Part shown: positions 18,529-27,491 of the stretch, piece after piece
Position numbering within the stretch: position 1 is the stretch's first letter
How the letters are laid out: each line of letters begins with the position of its first letter
NCBI RefSeq assembly: GCF_001429165.1
Contig: NZ_LMIR01000002.1
Coordinates: forward strand, 1,849,261-1,913,260
DNA from: Agromyces sp. Root81
GTDB taxonomy: Bacteria > Actinomycetota > Actinomycetes > Actinomycetales > Microbacteriaceae
Direction of reading: 5' to 3'
Length of the DNA stretch: 64,000 nt
Notes under the pieces: model-generated
Told to the model about the DNA's origin: nothing
The model's database searches: none
Seen by the model: the letters and a program-made list of their open reading frames with translations, nothing else
Translations under genes and position numbers: made by a program

Positions 18529-18785
18529 GAAGACTCCAGATTCGCAAGGCCGCGAGCCGCAGGCGCGGCGGGCGGGCAGCAGTTCACTGCACCTGCGATG
18601 CAACACCCGAGCGGATGCCTCGACGCCGATCCTCACGGACCCCTAACGCCTCCTCGGGCGATCCGAATGCGTCGCTCACGATGACGACGGCACTCTGCTT
18701 GGAACCCGTCAGAGAACCAGGCCCGACCCGTTCGGATTCCGTTGGCGCGAGGGTTCATCAGGCGTTCCGCCTCTACACCTGAACC
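18529..18785. promoter_or_regulatory. Divergent promoter region of kdp and the neighbouring unknown gene
   Basis: 257 nt with no gene. It must hold the kdp promoter and any KdpE site on the minus strand and the promoter of the 18786 gene on the plus strand. No confident -35/-10 pair or KdpE box could be read. CTACACC lies 6-12 nt before ATG 18786 and might serve a leaderless start. Confidence 0.4.
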
Positions 18786-19286
18786 ATGACGACGGTTCTC
18801 TCGTACAGCACCAGCACCCCTCGGCCGACGCCGACGGGCCACCTCGCCGGACTGGAGCACTGGCCCCGGCACACCACCGCGACCGACGACGACATCGTCG
18901 TCTCGGGTGTCTCGATGCTCCGCCTCGTCGAGCTGTGCGGCACGCCGTGCGTGCACACGGCGACCGCCGAAGCGACCGAAGACGGCGGGCCGGGGCGGCA
19001 GGTCGACATCTCGGTCGTCGTCGTGCGGGTCACGAACGTGCGAGGTCGCGGCGCAGAGCGGGTCGTCGAGGTCGACGGCCGGCTCGACGGGTGCGACGCC
19101 TGCTGGTTCGAGCTGCGGATGATCGGCCGCGCCTGCACCGGCCCGACGTCCGCCGTCGGCCTGCTGACACCGTCGGAGCCCGGCTCGGGCAATCAGGTGT
19201 CGCTGCCGGCGGACATCGCCGCCGGGGACCTCATCGCCGTACCGTGCGGGCATGTCAGCGCGCTGCGCGACATCCGCAGAGGCTGA
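18786..19286 (+). CDS. Unknown protein, paralogue A of a convergent pair
   Basis: 166 residues, no membrane segment or signal peptide, acidic, rich in beta-type Val/Thr. Segments shared in order with the convergent gene at 19352-19930: GTPCV, VVVxRV, a VD..LD.C stretch, IGR, and near the end GDLIAVPC...LRDIR. The shared Cys in GTPCV, LD.C and VPC hint at a disulfide or metal site. Diverges from the kdp operon. I do not recognise the family. Confidence 0.7.
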   Translation: MTTVLSYSTSTPRPTPTGHLAGLEHWPRHTTATDDDIVVSGVSMLRLVELCGTPCVHTATAEATEDGGPGRQVDISVVVVRVTNVRGRGAERVVEVDGRLDGCDACWFELRMIGRACTGPTSAVGLLTPSEPGSGNQVSLPADIAAGDLIAVPCGHVSALRDIRRG

Positions 19287-19304
19287 CAGCTGGCACACGA
19301 CGGC

Positions 19305-19334
19305 GGATGCCGCACGCCTCGGCGTGCGGCATCC
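19305..19334. terminator. Bidirectional hairpin between convergent paralogues
   Basis: GGATGCCGCACGCC (19305-19318) and its exact complement (19321-19334) form a 14-bp stem with a 2-nt nominal loop, centred between two convergent stop codons. It probably terminates both transcripts. Confidence 0.7.
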
Positions 19335-19351
19335 ACTGGTTCATGGTGGGG

Positions 19352-19930
19352 TCAGCGACCGCAGTGCCCCAGCGGGAACTCGTCGCGATCGTGGTCGATT
19401 CGGTCGTCGGACAGCCGTGCACGATGGCGGCTCGACGGTCGGACGTCACGGAGCGACGTGGCCCCGCGGCACGGCACGGCGATGAGGTCGCCGGGGTGCA
19501 GGTCGATCGGCAGGGCCGCGACCGGCACCTCGGCAGCCGTCGTGACCGATGGCCGGAGCTGGACGGGCAGCGTCATCTCGACGCGCGGGCGTCCGATGAT
19601 CCGAGCCTCGGAGAGCACGGGGGAGCAGCGGTCGAGATCGGCGTCGACCCAGGCGGCCAGCGAATCATCGGGAAGCGTCTCGACCGCGAGCACCCGCGTG
19701 ACGACGACCGAGGCGAACTGCGAGGCCGACGGCACGCCGCCCGTGCCGGGCACGACGGCGGCGGCATTGCGCACGCACGGAGTGCCGTGGCTCGCGACGA
19801 CGCCGAGGAGCGAGATCGTGCTGATGCGCACGTCTCCCGCTTCCATCACCGTGGCCTCGGGCCAGGCGTCGCGTGACCACGGGCCGGTGTAGCGGTGGCG
19901 CAGCCACGTGACGGTGTGCAGGATACTCAT
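19352..19930 (-). CDS. Unknown protein, paralogue B of a convergent pair
   Basis: 192 residues from ATG 19930, which has a very strong GAGGAGG ribosome site (19938-19945). Core related to the 18786 gene: GTPCV, VVVTRV, VDADLDRC, IIGR, PGDLIAVPC...LRDVR. It has a longer N-terminus rich in Trp/Arg (TVTWLRHRYTGPW) and a His/Arg/Asp-rich C-terminal tail of about 30 residues that paralogue A lacks. No signal peptide or helix visible. Function unknown. Confidence 0.72.
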   Translation of the reverse strand: MSILHTVTWLRHRYTGPWSRDAWPEATVMEAGDVRISTISLLGVVASHGTPCVRNAAAVVPGTGGVPSASQFASVVVTRVLAVETLPDDSLAAWVDADLDRCSPVLSEARIIGRPRVEMTLPVQLRPSVTTAAEVPVAALPIDLHPGDLIAVPCRGATSLRDVRPSSRHRARLSDDRIDHDRDEFPLGHCGR

Positions 19931-20082
19931 CGATGGAACCTCCTCGGGGTGGTTCCTCCGGTCTACGCCCGGCCCGCTGTGCGCTGCAGGGGCACTCACG
20001 GGACCCGAACGGTCGAGACCTGTTCACCGACGGGTTCCTCACGCGCGCGGTCCCGCTGCCCATGGGACGGTACGTTTGCCTC

Positions 20083-20478
20083 ATGAACGCGGCGGACACC
20101 ATCTCGGTCATCACCGAGGTGATCGGATGGTTCGCGCTCGCCGCGGGCCTCGCGTGCCTGCTGCTCGCGCTGCTCATCCGCGTCGCCGACGGCCGATGGC
20201 TGCGCACCGAGGCCGTGGTGGTCGATGACGACGACGGCAGCGTCGTGCGCTGGTTCACCGACGACGGCTTCCAGTCGCGCAGGCTCAGCGCCGACGAGCG
20301 GGCGCACGTGACCCGCCCCGACGAGGAGCCCGCGTACTACAAGGAGCGGGAGCCGCAGCGACTGCGACTCCACGAGCCGCCCGCGGGCCGGCGCGTCATC
20401 CGGATCCTCGGCATCGTGTTCATCGGCATCGCCGTGCTCTCCGCGATCATCGGCCTCGTGCTGATGTTCGTCGGCTGA
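20083..20478 (+). CDS. Small membrane protein with two helices
   Basis: 131 residues: one helix near the N-terminus (about 9-33), a charged cytoplasmic middle domain (DDDDGSVVRWFTDDGFQSRRLSADE), and a C-terminal helix (about 105-130). ATG 20083 follows TACGTT (20071-20076) by 6 nt. It ends 3 nt from the convergent ktrA. Its middle segment (RWFTDDGFQSRRL) is distinctive, but the family is not recognised. Confidence 0.75.
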   Translation: MNAADTISVITEVIGWFALAAGLACLLLALLIRVADGRWLRTEAVVVDDDDGSVVRWFTDDGFQSRRLSADERAHVTRPDEEPAYYKEREPQRLRLHEPPAGRRVIRILGIVFIGIAVLSAIIGLVLMFVG

Positions 20479-20481
20479 ACG

Positions 20482-21150
20482 CTACTCGAGCGCCGCGAAC
20501 CGCTCGATGTCGCCCTCGGTGCCCGACACGATGATGAGGTCGTGGTTGGAGACCACGGTGTTCTCGGTCGCGTAGGTGAACGGCTTGCCGGGGCTCTTCA
20601 CGCCGACGACGGTGACGCGGTACTTCGAGCGAACACCGGACTCGGTGAGGTTCTTGCCGCGGATCGGCTTCGGCGGGTACATCTTCACGAGGGCGAAGTC
20701 GTCGTCGAACTCGATGAAGTCGAGCATGCGACCGCTCACGAGGTGCGCGGTGCGTTCGCCGGCCTCGCGCTCGGGGTAGATGACGTGGTTGGCGCCGATG
20801 CGCTGCAGGATCTTGCCGTGCGAGGCCGAGATCGCCTTCGCCCAGATCTGCGGGATCTTGAGGTCGACGAGGTTCGCGGTGATGAGCACGGATGCCTCGA
20901 TCGACGATCCCACCGCGCAGACCGCGATCGAGAAGTCCTGCGCGCCGATCTGCTTCAGCGCGTCGATCGACTTCGCGTCGGCGACGACGGCGTGGGTGAC
21001 CCGTTCCGACCACTTCTGCACGAGCGTCTCGCTCTCGTCGACCGCGAGCACCTCGCGGCCGAGCCGGTCGAGCTGACCCGCGGTCGCGGCTCCGAAGCGG
21101 CCGAGGCCGATCACGAGCACCGGGGCGTCGTGCCTGATTCGATCAACCAA
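20482..21150 (-). CDS. ktrA: Potassium uptake RCK subunit (KtrA/TrkA family)
   Basis: 222 residues. RCK_N Rossmann domain begins VLVIGLGRFGAATA with the acidic nucleotide-binding end AVDES; RCK_C domain occupies about 140-222. It gates the channel subunit encoded immediately upstream, with which it overlaps by 8 nt. Actinobacterial names vary (ceoB, trkA, ktrA). Confidence 0.92.
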   Translation of the reverse strand: MVDRIRHDAPVLVIGLGRFGAATAGQLDRLGREVLAVDESETLVQKWSERVTHAVVADAKSIDALKQIGAQDFSIAVCAVGSSIEASVLITANLVDLKIPQIWAKAISASHGKILQRIGANHVIYPEREAGERTAHLVSGRMLDFIEFDDDFALVKMYPPKPIRGKNLTESGVRSKYRVTVVGVKSPGKPFTYATENTVVSNHDLIIVSGTEGDIERFAALE

Positions 21151-22633
21151 CGATGGGCCTCTCTTCCGGACGTTTGAACAACTGCCGGCGCTGGCTCGCC
21201 GCCAGGGCCGCGGCGAGTGTCACTGTACCAACCCGCCCCATGAACATCGTGGCCGCCATGACGTAGACGCCCTCGGGCGGCAGTTCGGCCGTGAGGCCCG
21301 TCGAGAGGCCGCACGTGGCGAAGGCGGAGATCACGTCGAAGAGCACGTAGTCGAAGGGCTGCTTCGTGATCTGCAGGATGGCGATCGAGGAGACGGCGAC
21401 GATCGTCGCGCCCCAGAGCACGACGCTGACCGAGAGGCGCAGCATGTCGCGCGGGATGCGGCGGCCGAACGCCTCCATCGAGGGCGCACCACGGGCCTCG
21501 GCGAACGCGGCGAGGAAGAGCACGGCGAGGGTCGTCACCTTGATGCCGCCGGCGGTCGATGCCGAGCCGCCGCCGATGAACATGAGCATGTCCGAGACGA
21601 GCATGCTCGAGCCGTTGAGGTCGTGCATGTCGATTGTCGCGAACCCGCCCGACCTCGTCATCATCGACATGAAGAACGACTGGAACACCGTCGGGCCGGC
21701 ATCGAGCTGGCCGTAGGTCTTGGGGTTGCCGTATTCGAGCAGCAGGAACATCGCAGCGCCGGCGACGAAGAGGATCGTGGTCGTCGCGAGGGTGAGCTTC
21801 ACGTGCACGCTCCAGCGACGCGGCTGCCGCCAGGCCCGCGCCAACGCGAAGATCACGGGGAAGCCGAGGCTGCCGAGGAACACGCCGAGCATGAGGAGCG
21901 ACTGGAACCAGTAGTCGCCGACGAGCGGTTCGAGGCCGCCGGGATTCGGGCTGAACCCGGTGTTCGTGAAGGCCATCGCCGAGTAGTAGAAGCTGTACCA
22001 GAACGAGTGCCAGGCGTCGTAGCCCGCGGCGAGCATGCTCGGGATCATGCCGATCGCGATCGTCACCTCGATGACGAGGGCGCTGATCGCGACCGTCGCG
22101 AGCAGCCCGCCGACCTCGCCGAGCCGCACCGCCTGGCGTTCGGAGACCGGGCCGACGTGGATGCGCGACGGGTTGGTGTCGCTCGCGGCGATGAGCTTGG
22201 CCCGCAGGCCGAGGCGGCGGGAGATCACGAGGCCGAGGATCGATGCGAGCGTCAGCACGCCGACACCGCCGATGTTCACGCCGATGAAGACGAGCACGTT
22301 GCCGAACGGCGACCAGTGCGTCGCCATGTCGACGGTCGCGAGGCCGGTGACGCAGATGACCGAGACGGCCGTGAACACCGCGTCGTGAAGCGGCGTCATC
22401 TGTCGATCGGCGCTCGCGATCGGCAGCGAGAACAGCACGGTGAAGAGCACGATGAGTGCCGCGAAGATGAGGATCGCGAATCGCGACGGGGAGTGCTTCA
22501 TCAGCGCGTCGACGGCGTCGCGAACCTTGCCGAGCCACGACCGGCGGTCGACTCGGCCGAGTCGACCTATCGGCTGTGCGCGCATCGAGCCCCCTCCGCC
22601 GTCACCGATCGCGTGAGTCATGGTACTCCCCAC
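21143..22633 (-). CDS. ktrB: Potassium transporter channel subunit (KtrB/TrkH family)
   Basis: 496 residues with the four-repeat MPM architecture: filter-like segments include AVSVICVTGLAT, AFTNTGFSP, SMMTRSGGFAT and SAFATCGLSTGL. Na+- or H+-linked K+ uptake in the membrane, partnered by KtrA. Start uncertain: GTG 22633, ATG 22621 or ATG 22585 are all possible; GTG 22633 has TTAGTC 7 nt upstream. Confidence 0.93.
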   Translation of the reverse strand: MGSTMTHAIGDGGGGSMRAQPIGRLGRVDRRSWLGKVRDAVDALMKHSPSRFAILIFAALIVLFTVLFSLPIASADRQMTPLHDAVFTAVSVICVTGLATVDMATHWSPFGNVLVFIGVNIGGVGVLTLASILGLVISRRLGLRAKLIAASDTNPSRIHVGPVSERQAVRLGEVGGLLATVAISALVIEVTIAIGMIPSMLAAGYDAWHSFWYSFYYSAMAFTNTGFSPNPGGLEPLVGDYWFQSLLMLGVFLGSLGFPVIFALARAWRQPRRWSVHVKLTLATTTILFVAGAAMFLLLEYGNPKTYGQLDAGPTVFQSFFMSMMTRSGGFATIDMHDLNGSSMLVSDMLMFIGGGSASTAGGIKVTTLAVLFLAAFAEARGAPSMEAFGRRIPRDMLRLSVSVVLWGATIVAVSSIAILQITKQPFDYVLFDVISAFATCGLSTGLTAELPPEGVYVMAATMFMGRVGTVTLAAALAASQRRQLFKRPEERPIVG

Positions 22634-22655
22634 GCGGAGTGACTAACCTTGGGGC

Positions 22656-23087
22656 ATGGCGGACATCTTCGACGTGGTGGCGGACTCGACGCGGCGCGAC
22701 ATCCTCGCCGTGCTCCTCGAGCGCGAGGCGGAGGTGCCATCGTCGGGTGGCGAGATCAGCGTCTCAGAGATCGTGAGCGCGCTCGGCGCGAGTCAGCCGA
22801 CGGTCTCCAAGCACCTGAAGGTGTTGCGCGAATCGGGCCTCGTCGCGGTGCGCGAAGAGGGCCAGCACCGGTACTACAAGCTCGACCGCACGCCCCTCGA
22901 GACGCTCGAGGACTGGCTCATCCCGTTCGTGTCGACGGATGCCGCGGCCGACGCCGCCACGCTCGCGAGCGCGAGTGCGCGCGAAGAGATCGCCCTGAAC
23001 GAGGAGCAGTTCGCGTTCGCCTCCGCCATCGGCAAGGTGTTCGCCGAGACCGCCCACCAGGTCACCGCGGTCGTCAAGCGCAAGTAG
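22656..23087 (+). CDS. ArsR-like winged-helix regulator
   Basis: 143 residues; winged helix about 1-90 with the recognition region GASQPTVSKHLKVLRESGLVAVREEGQHRYYKL. The N-terminal DVVADSTRRDIL helix is typical of ArsR-type repressors. No metal-binding Cys motif is present, so it does not look like a metal sensor. TAACCT (22644-22649) precedes ATG 22656 by 6 nt. Target unknown; it is divergent from ktrB and convergent with the RND pump. Confidence 0.85.
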   Translation: MADIFDVVADSTRRDILAVLLEREAEVPSSGGEISVSEIVSALGASQPTVSKHLKVLRESGLVAVREEGQHRYYKLDRTPLETLEDWLIPFVSTDAAADAATLASASAREEIALNEEQFAFASAIGKVFAETAHQVTAVVKRK

Positions 23088-23151
23088 CCCGCTGGGCGCT
23101 CGACCGTCGCGTCCGCGGCGGAGCGGGCACGCCGCCCCGCCGCACCGGCTT

Positions 23152-26100
23152 CTACCGGCCATCCGCCATGAGCGCATCGACGAGGTCGGTGGCATCGGTG
23201 CGATCGCCCGTCGCCTCGTCGGCCTCCTGCGCCTCCGCCGCCTGCCGTGCTCGCCGGCGCTCGCCGCGGCGTTCCATCAGCGAGTACAGCACCGGCACCA
23301 GCAGCAACGTGAGCAGGGTCGACGAGACGAGTCCGCCGATCACCACGATCGCGAGCGACTGCGAGATGAAGACGCCGCCGCCGGTGAGGCCGATCGACAT
23401 CGGGAGCAGCGCGAACACGGTGGCGCACGCCGTCATGATGATCGGTCGCAAGCGGAGCCTTGCACCGTGCACGATGGCGTCGTGCACGCTGTCGCCACGC
23501 GCGCGGTACGAGTTGATGAGGTCGATGAGCACGATCGCGTTCGTCACCACGATGCCGATGAGCATGAGCAGTCCGATCATCGCGGGGATGCCGAGCGGGG
23601 TGCCGGTGATGAGGAGCCCGGCGACCGCGCCGGTCGCCGCGAACGGCACGGAGACCAGCAGGATGAGCGGCTGCAGGAGGCTCCGGAAGGTCGCGACCAT
23701 CACGATGTACACGAGCGCGATCGCCACGAGCATCGCGATCCCGAGCTGGGTGAACGACTCCTCCTGGGCCTGCGCGACGCCGCCCACGGTGGCCGTGACA
23801 CCGTTCGGCAGTTCCAGTTCGTCGAGCCCGTCGCGCACCGCGAGGGAGATCGCGCTCAGGTCGTCGCCCTCCTGCACGGCCGAGACGGTCACGGTGCGCA
23901 CGCCGTCGACGCGCGTGATCGTGGCCGGGGCAGCCTCGTTCGTCACGCTGGCGACGTCGGAGACCTTGATCGGTGCGGCGGTCGTGTTCGCGAGGTTCTC
24001 CTGCGCCAGGGCGAAGGCGTCCGCCTCCGCCCGCTGCGCGGCGGCATCCGCTCGAGCCGTCGCCATCGCGTCGAGTTGCGCGTCGATCCCCGAGACCGCT
24101 GAACGTGCTTCGGCCAGAGCGCCGTCGAGTGCGGCGAGCTGCTCGGCGCGCTCCTGGTAGGCGCGCGCCATCGCCTCCTCCTCGGGCGTGGTGGGCACGA
24201 CCGGCGGCACCTCGACCGGTGCACTCGCGAGTGCCGCGAGCTGGGCGGTGAGACCGCCGAGCTGGCTGCTGGCAGCGGCGCGAGCGGAGCGGAGCTCCGA
24301 TTCCTGCTCGGCCGCATCGGCGCGAGACGCGTCTTCGGCGCGCTGTGCCGCGGCCTTCTGGTCGGCTTCGAGCTTGTCGGCCGCCGCCTTCTGCGCCGCC
24401 GCCTGCTGGAGCCCGCTCACGGGCAGTTCGAGCGCGGCGATCTCCGCCGGGGTGGCGCCCACGCGCTGCGCCCGGACGATGACATCCCGCGACGATCCCT
24501 CGAGCACGATCGAGCCGAGCGACGCACCGCGCACCGCATCCGAGATCGCCGTGCCCACCTGCGCCTGCGTGAAGCCGTACTTCGCGGCCGCAGCACGATC
24601 GACATCGACCTTGAGGATCGCCTGCTCGTCGGCGAGGTCGCTCGTGACCTCCCCGAGTCCGTCCACGCCGTCGAGCATCTCCTGCACCGCCGCCGCGCCG
24701 GCTGCGATCGCCGCGGCATCCTCGCCGCGCACCGCGACCTGCACTCCGCCGGACGAGAAGCCGGCGTCCGTCGCGCCGAGCGAGACGGTGCCCACGTCGC
24801 TCAGCCCGTCGACCTCCTCCATGATCGCCGCGGCGACCTCGTCGCTCGCGGCGCTCTCGTCGAGGGTGATCGTGATCGAGGCCGTGCTCGACGACGAACC
24901 GTCGCCGATCGTCGTGAGGTAGGACTCGACTCCCTCGGTCCCGGCCAGCACGTCCTCGACCTCTGCCGCGGCGGCGCTCGTCACGTCGAGGCTGGTTCCG
25001 GCCGGCAACTCCTGCGTGAGGCGCAGGCTGTGCTCCTCGCCGAGGCTGCCGAGGTAGTCCATCTTGAGGAACCCGCCGGCGACGATCGTGCCGGCGAAGA
25101 TGCCGGTGGCCACGAGGAGCGAGACGACCGGATGCCGCAGGGCCGAGGTGAGCACTGGAACGTATCCGCGCTGCAGCCGGGTGTACGCCTCGGCCCGCTC
25201 CGACTCGACGCCGTCAGCGGCAGCGGCCAGTCCGGCCGCCACGGGACCGGGCGCGGCCGAACCGGGGTCCTCCGCGTCGACGGCGGCGGCCTTCGCCGAA
25301 CGCCCGCCCATGAACCAGTACGCGAGCACCGGCACGATCGTGAGGGAGACGAGCAGCGATGCGAGCAGCGCCAGAGTCACTGTCACGGCGAACGGCCGGA
25401 AGAGCTCGCCGATCGTGCCGCCCACGAAGGCGACGGGGAGGAACACCGCGACGGTGGTGATCGTCGATGCGGTCACGGCACCCGCGACCTCGCGCACGGC
25501 CGCGAGTGCCGAGGCGGTCGTCATCGGCACACCCGTGTGCCGGCGCTTGAGGTTCTCGATCACGACGATCGAGTCGTCGACGACGCGACCCACCGCGACC
25601 GTCAGCGCCGCGAGGGTGAAGATGTTGAGGGAGTAGTCGCCGATCCAGAGCCCGATCATCGCGATCAGCAGCGACAGCGGGATCGAGACGGCCGTGATGA
25701 TGGTCGACCGGAGCGAGAGCAGGAAGACGAGGATCACGAGCACGGCGAAGAGCAGCCCGAGCCCGCCCTCGACCGACAGGTCGTGGATCGACTGCTCGAC
25801 CATCGGCGACTGGTCGAAGACGACCGTGAACGCGGCGCCGTGGCCGAGTTCGCTTTCGAGGTCGGGCAGCGCCGCCCTGATCGCGTGGGCGACCTCGACG
25901 GCGTTCGCATCGGGGCTCTTCAGCACCGAGATGCTGAGCGAGGGCAGGCCGTCCGCGCGCGCGATGGACGTCATGGCGGCGGGGACGAGTTCGACGTCGG
26001 CGACCGTCGACAGGGGGAACGGGCCATCCTGATGCTGGATCGGCAGGGCCTTCAGATCTTCGAGCGAGGTGACCGCGCTGCCGACCTCGATCGCGAGGGC

Positions 26101-26769
26101 GACGCCGTCGCTCACACTCGTGCCGGCGGCGACGACCACGCCGCTCGCGGTGATCGCTGCGCTGACCTCCTCACGTGAGACCTTCTTCGCCGCGAGGTCG
26201 GCGGGGCGCATCGTGATGACGAGCTGGGTCTCGTTCTGCCCGCTGAGCTGGACCTCGCGGACGCCATCGATCTCGCGGAGCGCGGGGAGCACGGTCGACG
26301 AGACCTGCGCCGCGAAGTCAGCGGGGTCGGCCTCCGAGGCGATCGCCAGCGACATCACGGGGATGTCGTCGGTACCGCCCGCGTAGACCTCGGTCGTGGC
26401 GTCGGCGGGAAGGCCGCTCCGCGCCCCGTCGATGGCCGACCGGATGTCGGCGGTGATCTTCTCCGAGTCCAGCCCGAACGCCCACTGCACCTGGATGCTC
26501 GCGTTGCCGTTCATGGTGCTCGACGTGACCTGATCGACGCCCTTCACGCTGCGCACCGCCCGCTCGACGGGTTCCGTCACCTCGCGCTCGACCGAGGTGG
26601 GAGAGGCGCCCGGGAACGTCGCCACCACAACGGCGCCCGGTTGCTGCACCGAGGGGAGCAGCTCCTGCTTGAGCGACGTGGTCGCGAAGAGGCCGAACCC
26701 GACGATCACGATCGTCACGAGCCCGACGATCGCTCGGTTGGCGAGGCTCAACTTGGTGAGGAAGGTCAT
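23152..26769 (-). CDS. RND-family efflux permease with coiled-coil insertion
   Basis: 1205 residues from ATG 26769 (GTG at 26787 also possible). AcrB/SwrC-type: TM1, porter domain, six TM block (GVLILVF-type helices; VGRVVDDSIVVIENL), second porter domain, final TM block (IGIVVTNAIVLIDLINSYR...). Between porter subdomains, about residues 780-960 form a long Ala/Gln/Glu-rich coiled coil with a Pro-rich break (PVEVPPVVPTTPEEE). No adaptor or outer-membrane gene adjoins, as expected for a monoderm. Substrate unknown. Confidence 0.9.
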   Translation of the reverse strand: MTFLTKLSLANRAIVGLVTIVIVGFGLFATTSLKQELLPSVQQPGAVVVATFPGASPTSVEREVTEPVERAVRSVKGVDQVTSSTMNGNASIQVQWAFGLDSEKITADIRSAIDGARSGLPADATTEVYAGGTDDIPVMSLAIASEADPADFAAQVSSTVLPALREIDGVREVQLSGQNETQLVITMRPADLAAKKVSREEVSAAITASGVVVAAGTSVSDGVALAIEVGSAVTSLEDLKALPIQHQDGPFPLSTVADVELVPAAMTSIARADGLPSLSISVLKSPDANAVEVAHAIRAALPDLESELGHGAAFTVVFDQSPMVEQSIHDLSVEGGLGLLFAVLVILVFLLSLRSTIITAVSIPLSLLIAMIGLWIGDYSLNIFTLAALTVAVGRVVDDSIVVIENLKRRHTGVPMTTASALAAVREVAGAVTASTITTVAVFLPVAFVGGTIGELFRPFAVTVTLALLASLLVSLTIVPVLAYWFMGGRSAKAAAVDAEDPGSAAPGPVAAGLAAAADGVESERAEAYTRLQRGYVPVLTSALRHPVVSLLVATGIFAGTIVAGGFLKMDYLGSLGEEHSLRLTQELPAGTSLDVTSAAAAEVEDVLAGTEGVESYLTTIGDGSSSSTASITITLDESAASDEVAAAIMEEVDGLSDVGTVSLGATDAGFSSGGVQVAVRGEDAAAIAAGAAAVQEMLDGVDGLGEVTSDLADEQAILKVDVDRAAAAKYGFTQAQVGTAISDAVRGASLGSIVLEGSSRDVIVRAQRVGATPAEIAALELPVSGLQQAAAQKAAADKLEADQKAAAQRAEDASRADAAEQESELRSARAAASSQLGGLTAQLAALASAPVEVPPVVPTTPEEEAMARAYQERAEQLAALDGALAEARSAVSGIDAQLDAMATARADAAAQRAEADAFALAQENLANTTAAPIKVSDVASVTNEAAPATITRVDGVRTVTVSAVQEGDDLSAISLAVRDGLDELELPNGVTATVGGVAQAQEESFTQLGIAMLVAIALVYIVMVATFRSLLQPLILLVSVPFAATGAVAGLLITGTPLGIPAMIGLLMLIGIVVTNAIVLIDLINSYRARGDSVHDAIVHGARLRLRPIIMTACATVFALLPMSIGLTGGGVFISQSLAIVVIGGLVSSTLLTLLLVPVLYSLMERRGERRRARQAAEAQEADEATGDRTDATDLVDALMADGR

Positions 26770-26846
26770 GGCCGGGCAGCCTCTCATCGGGGCGGTCGTT
26801 GCGGGAAGCAGGGCGGAATCGCCCGTCCTTCACGCTACGAACCGGA

Positions 26847-26882
26847 GCAAGCTCCCCGCATCGACCCACTGGAGGAGCTTGC
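26847..26882. promoter_or_regulatory. Inverted repeat upstream of the RND pump
   Basis: GCAAGCTCC (26847-26855) and GGAGCTTGC (26874-26882) are perfect complements separated by 18 nt, about 78 nt upstream of the pump start. It could be a regulator site or an RNA hairpin in the leader. Confidence 0.4.
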
Positions 26883-26916
26883 CTCGCCCTGCCTCCATCG
26901 CAGGGAGGATGCCGCG

Positions 26917-26934
26917 TGGTACCGGGGTACCACT
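26917..26934. promoter_or_regulatory. 18-bp perfect palindrome upstream of the RND pump
   Basis: GTGGTACCGGGGTACCAC reads as GTGGTACC-GG-GGTACCAC with perfect 8-bp arms. It lies 148 nt upstream of the pump start and 20 nt past the DUF1772 stop. An operator for the pump is plausible; a terminator for DUF1772 is the alternative. Confidence 0.5.
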
Positions 26935-26953
26935 GCCCCGATGCCGTGCGGGC

Positions 26954-27442
26954 TCAGCCGCCGATGAGGGCAGCGAGCACGAACGCCAGGCACGCCGCGG
27001 TCGAGGCGATCGTGCGCACGTGGTTCCACGCGAGCCACCCGGGGCGGAAGGCCTGCCAGGCAGCGGCGAGCGCCGGGGCATCCGTTTCGTCGGGTGCCGC
27101 CAGACGGTTGTTGCGCGGCACGTTCGCACCGCCCGTCACGCCGACCACGCCGATCAGGTAGAGCGCCGCGCCGCCGATCGCCCACCACGTCGCGCCCTCG
27201 GGCTCGCCGAGGAACGCGAAGACGGCGAGCACCGCGACCACGAGCGCCGTGCCGAAGATCGCGAGCATGAGCGGCGCCCGCACCGCGGTGACGTTGATCT
27301 CGCGCATCGCTCGTGCCGCCTCAGCGTCCGGCAGGCGCCCGATGCCCTGGGTGACGAAGCCCGAGAACGCGAAGAAGACGCCGGCAACCAGGCCGGTGCC
27401 GAGGATGGCGATGACGAGCAGCACTTCGACGAACGCAGTCAT
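26954..27442 (-). CDS. DUF1772 (anthrone oxygenase-like) membrane protein
   Basis: 162 residues, four hydrophobic segments, with the GxFFAFSGFV motif after helix 1 and NVPRNNRL plus WLAWNHVRT in the later part, all typical of DUF1772. Some eukaryotic members are anthrone oxygenases; bacterial roles are unknown. ATG 27442 is chosen (CAGACT 6 nt upstream); the longer frame enters the repeat at 27461. Confidence 0.85.
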   Translation of the reverse strand: MTAFVEVLLVIAILGTGLVAGVFFAFSGFVTQGIGRLPDAEAARAMREINVTAVRAPLMLAIFGTALVVAVLAVFAFLGEPEGATWWAIGGAALYLIGVVGVTGGANVPRNNRLAAPDETDAPALAAAWQAFRPGWLAWNHVRTIASTAACLAFVLAALIGG

Positions 27443-27460
27443 GCGCCCAGTCTGCCGTGC

Positions 27461-27485
27461 GGGTTTCGACGAGCTCAACCAGCGG
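27461..27485. repeat. Dispersed GGTTTCGA...CTCAACC element
   Basis: GGGTTTCGACGAGCTCAACC followed by AGCGG between DUF1772 and the GNAT gene. It matches the ends of the tandem repeats at 57043-57140 in inverted form and is a dispersed intergenic element of Microbacteriaceae (from memory). Confidence 0.45.
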
Positions 27486-27491
27486 AGGAAC

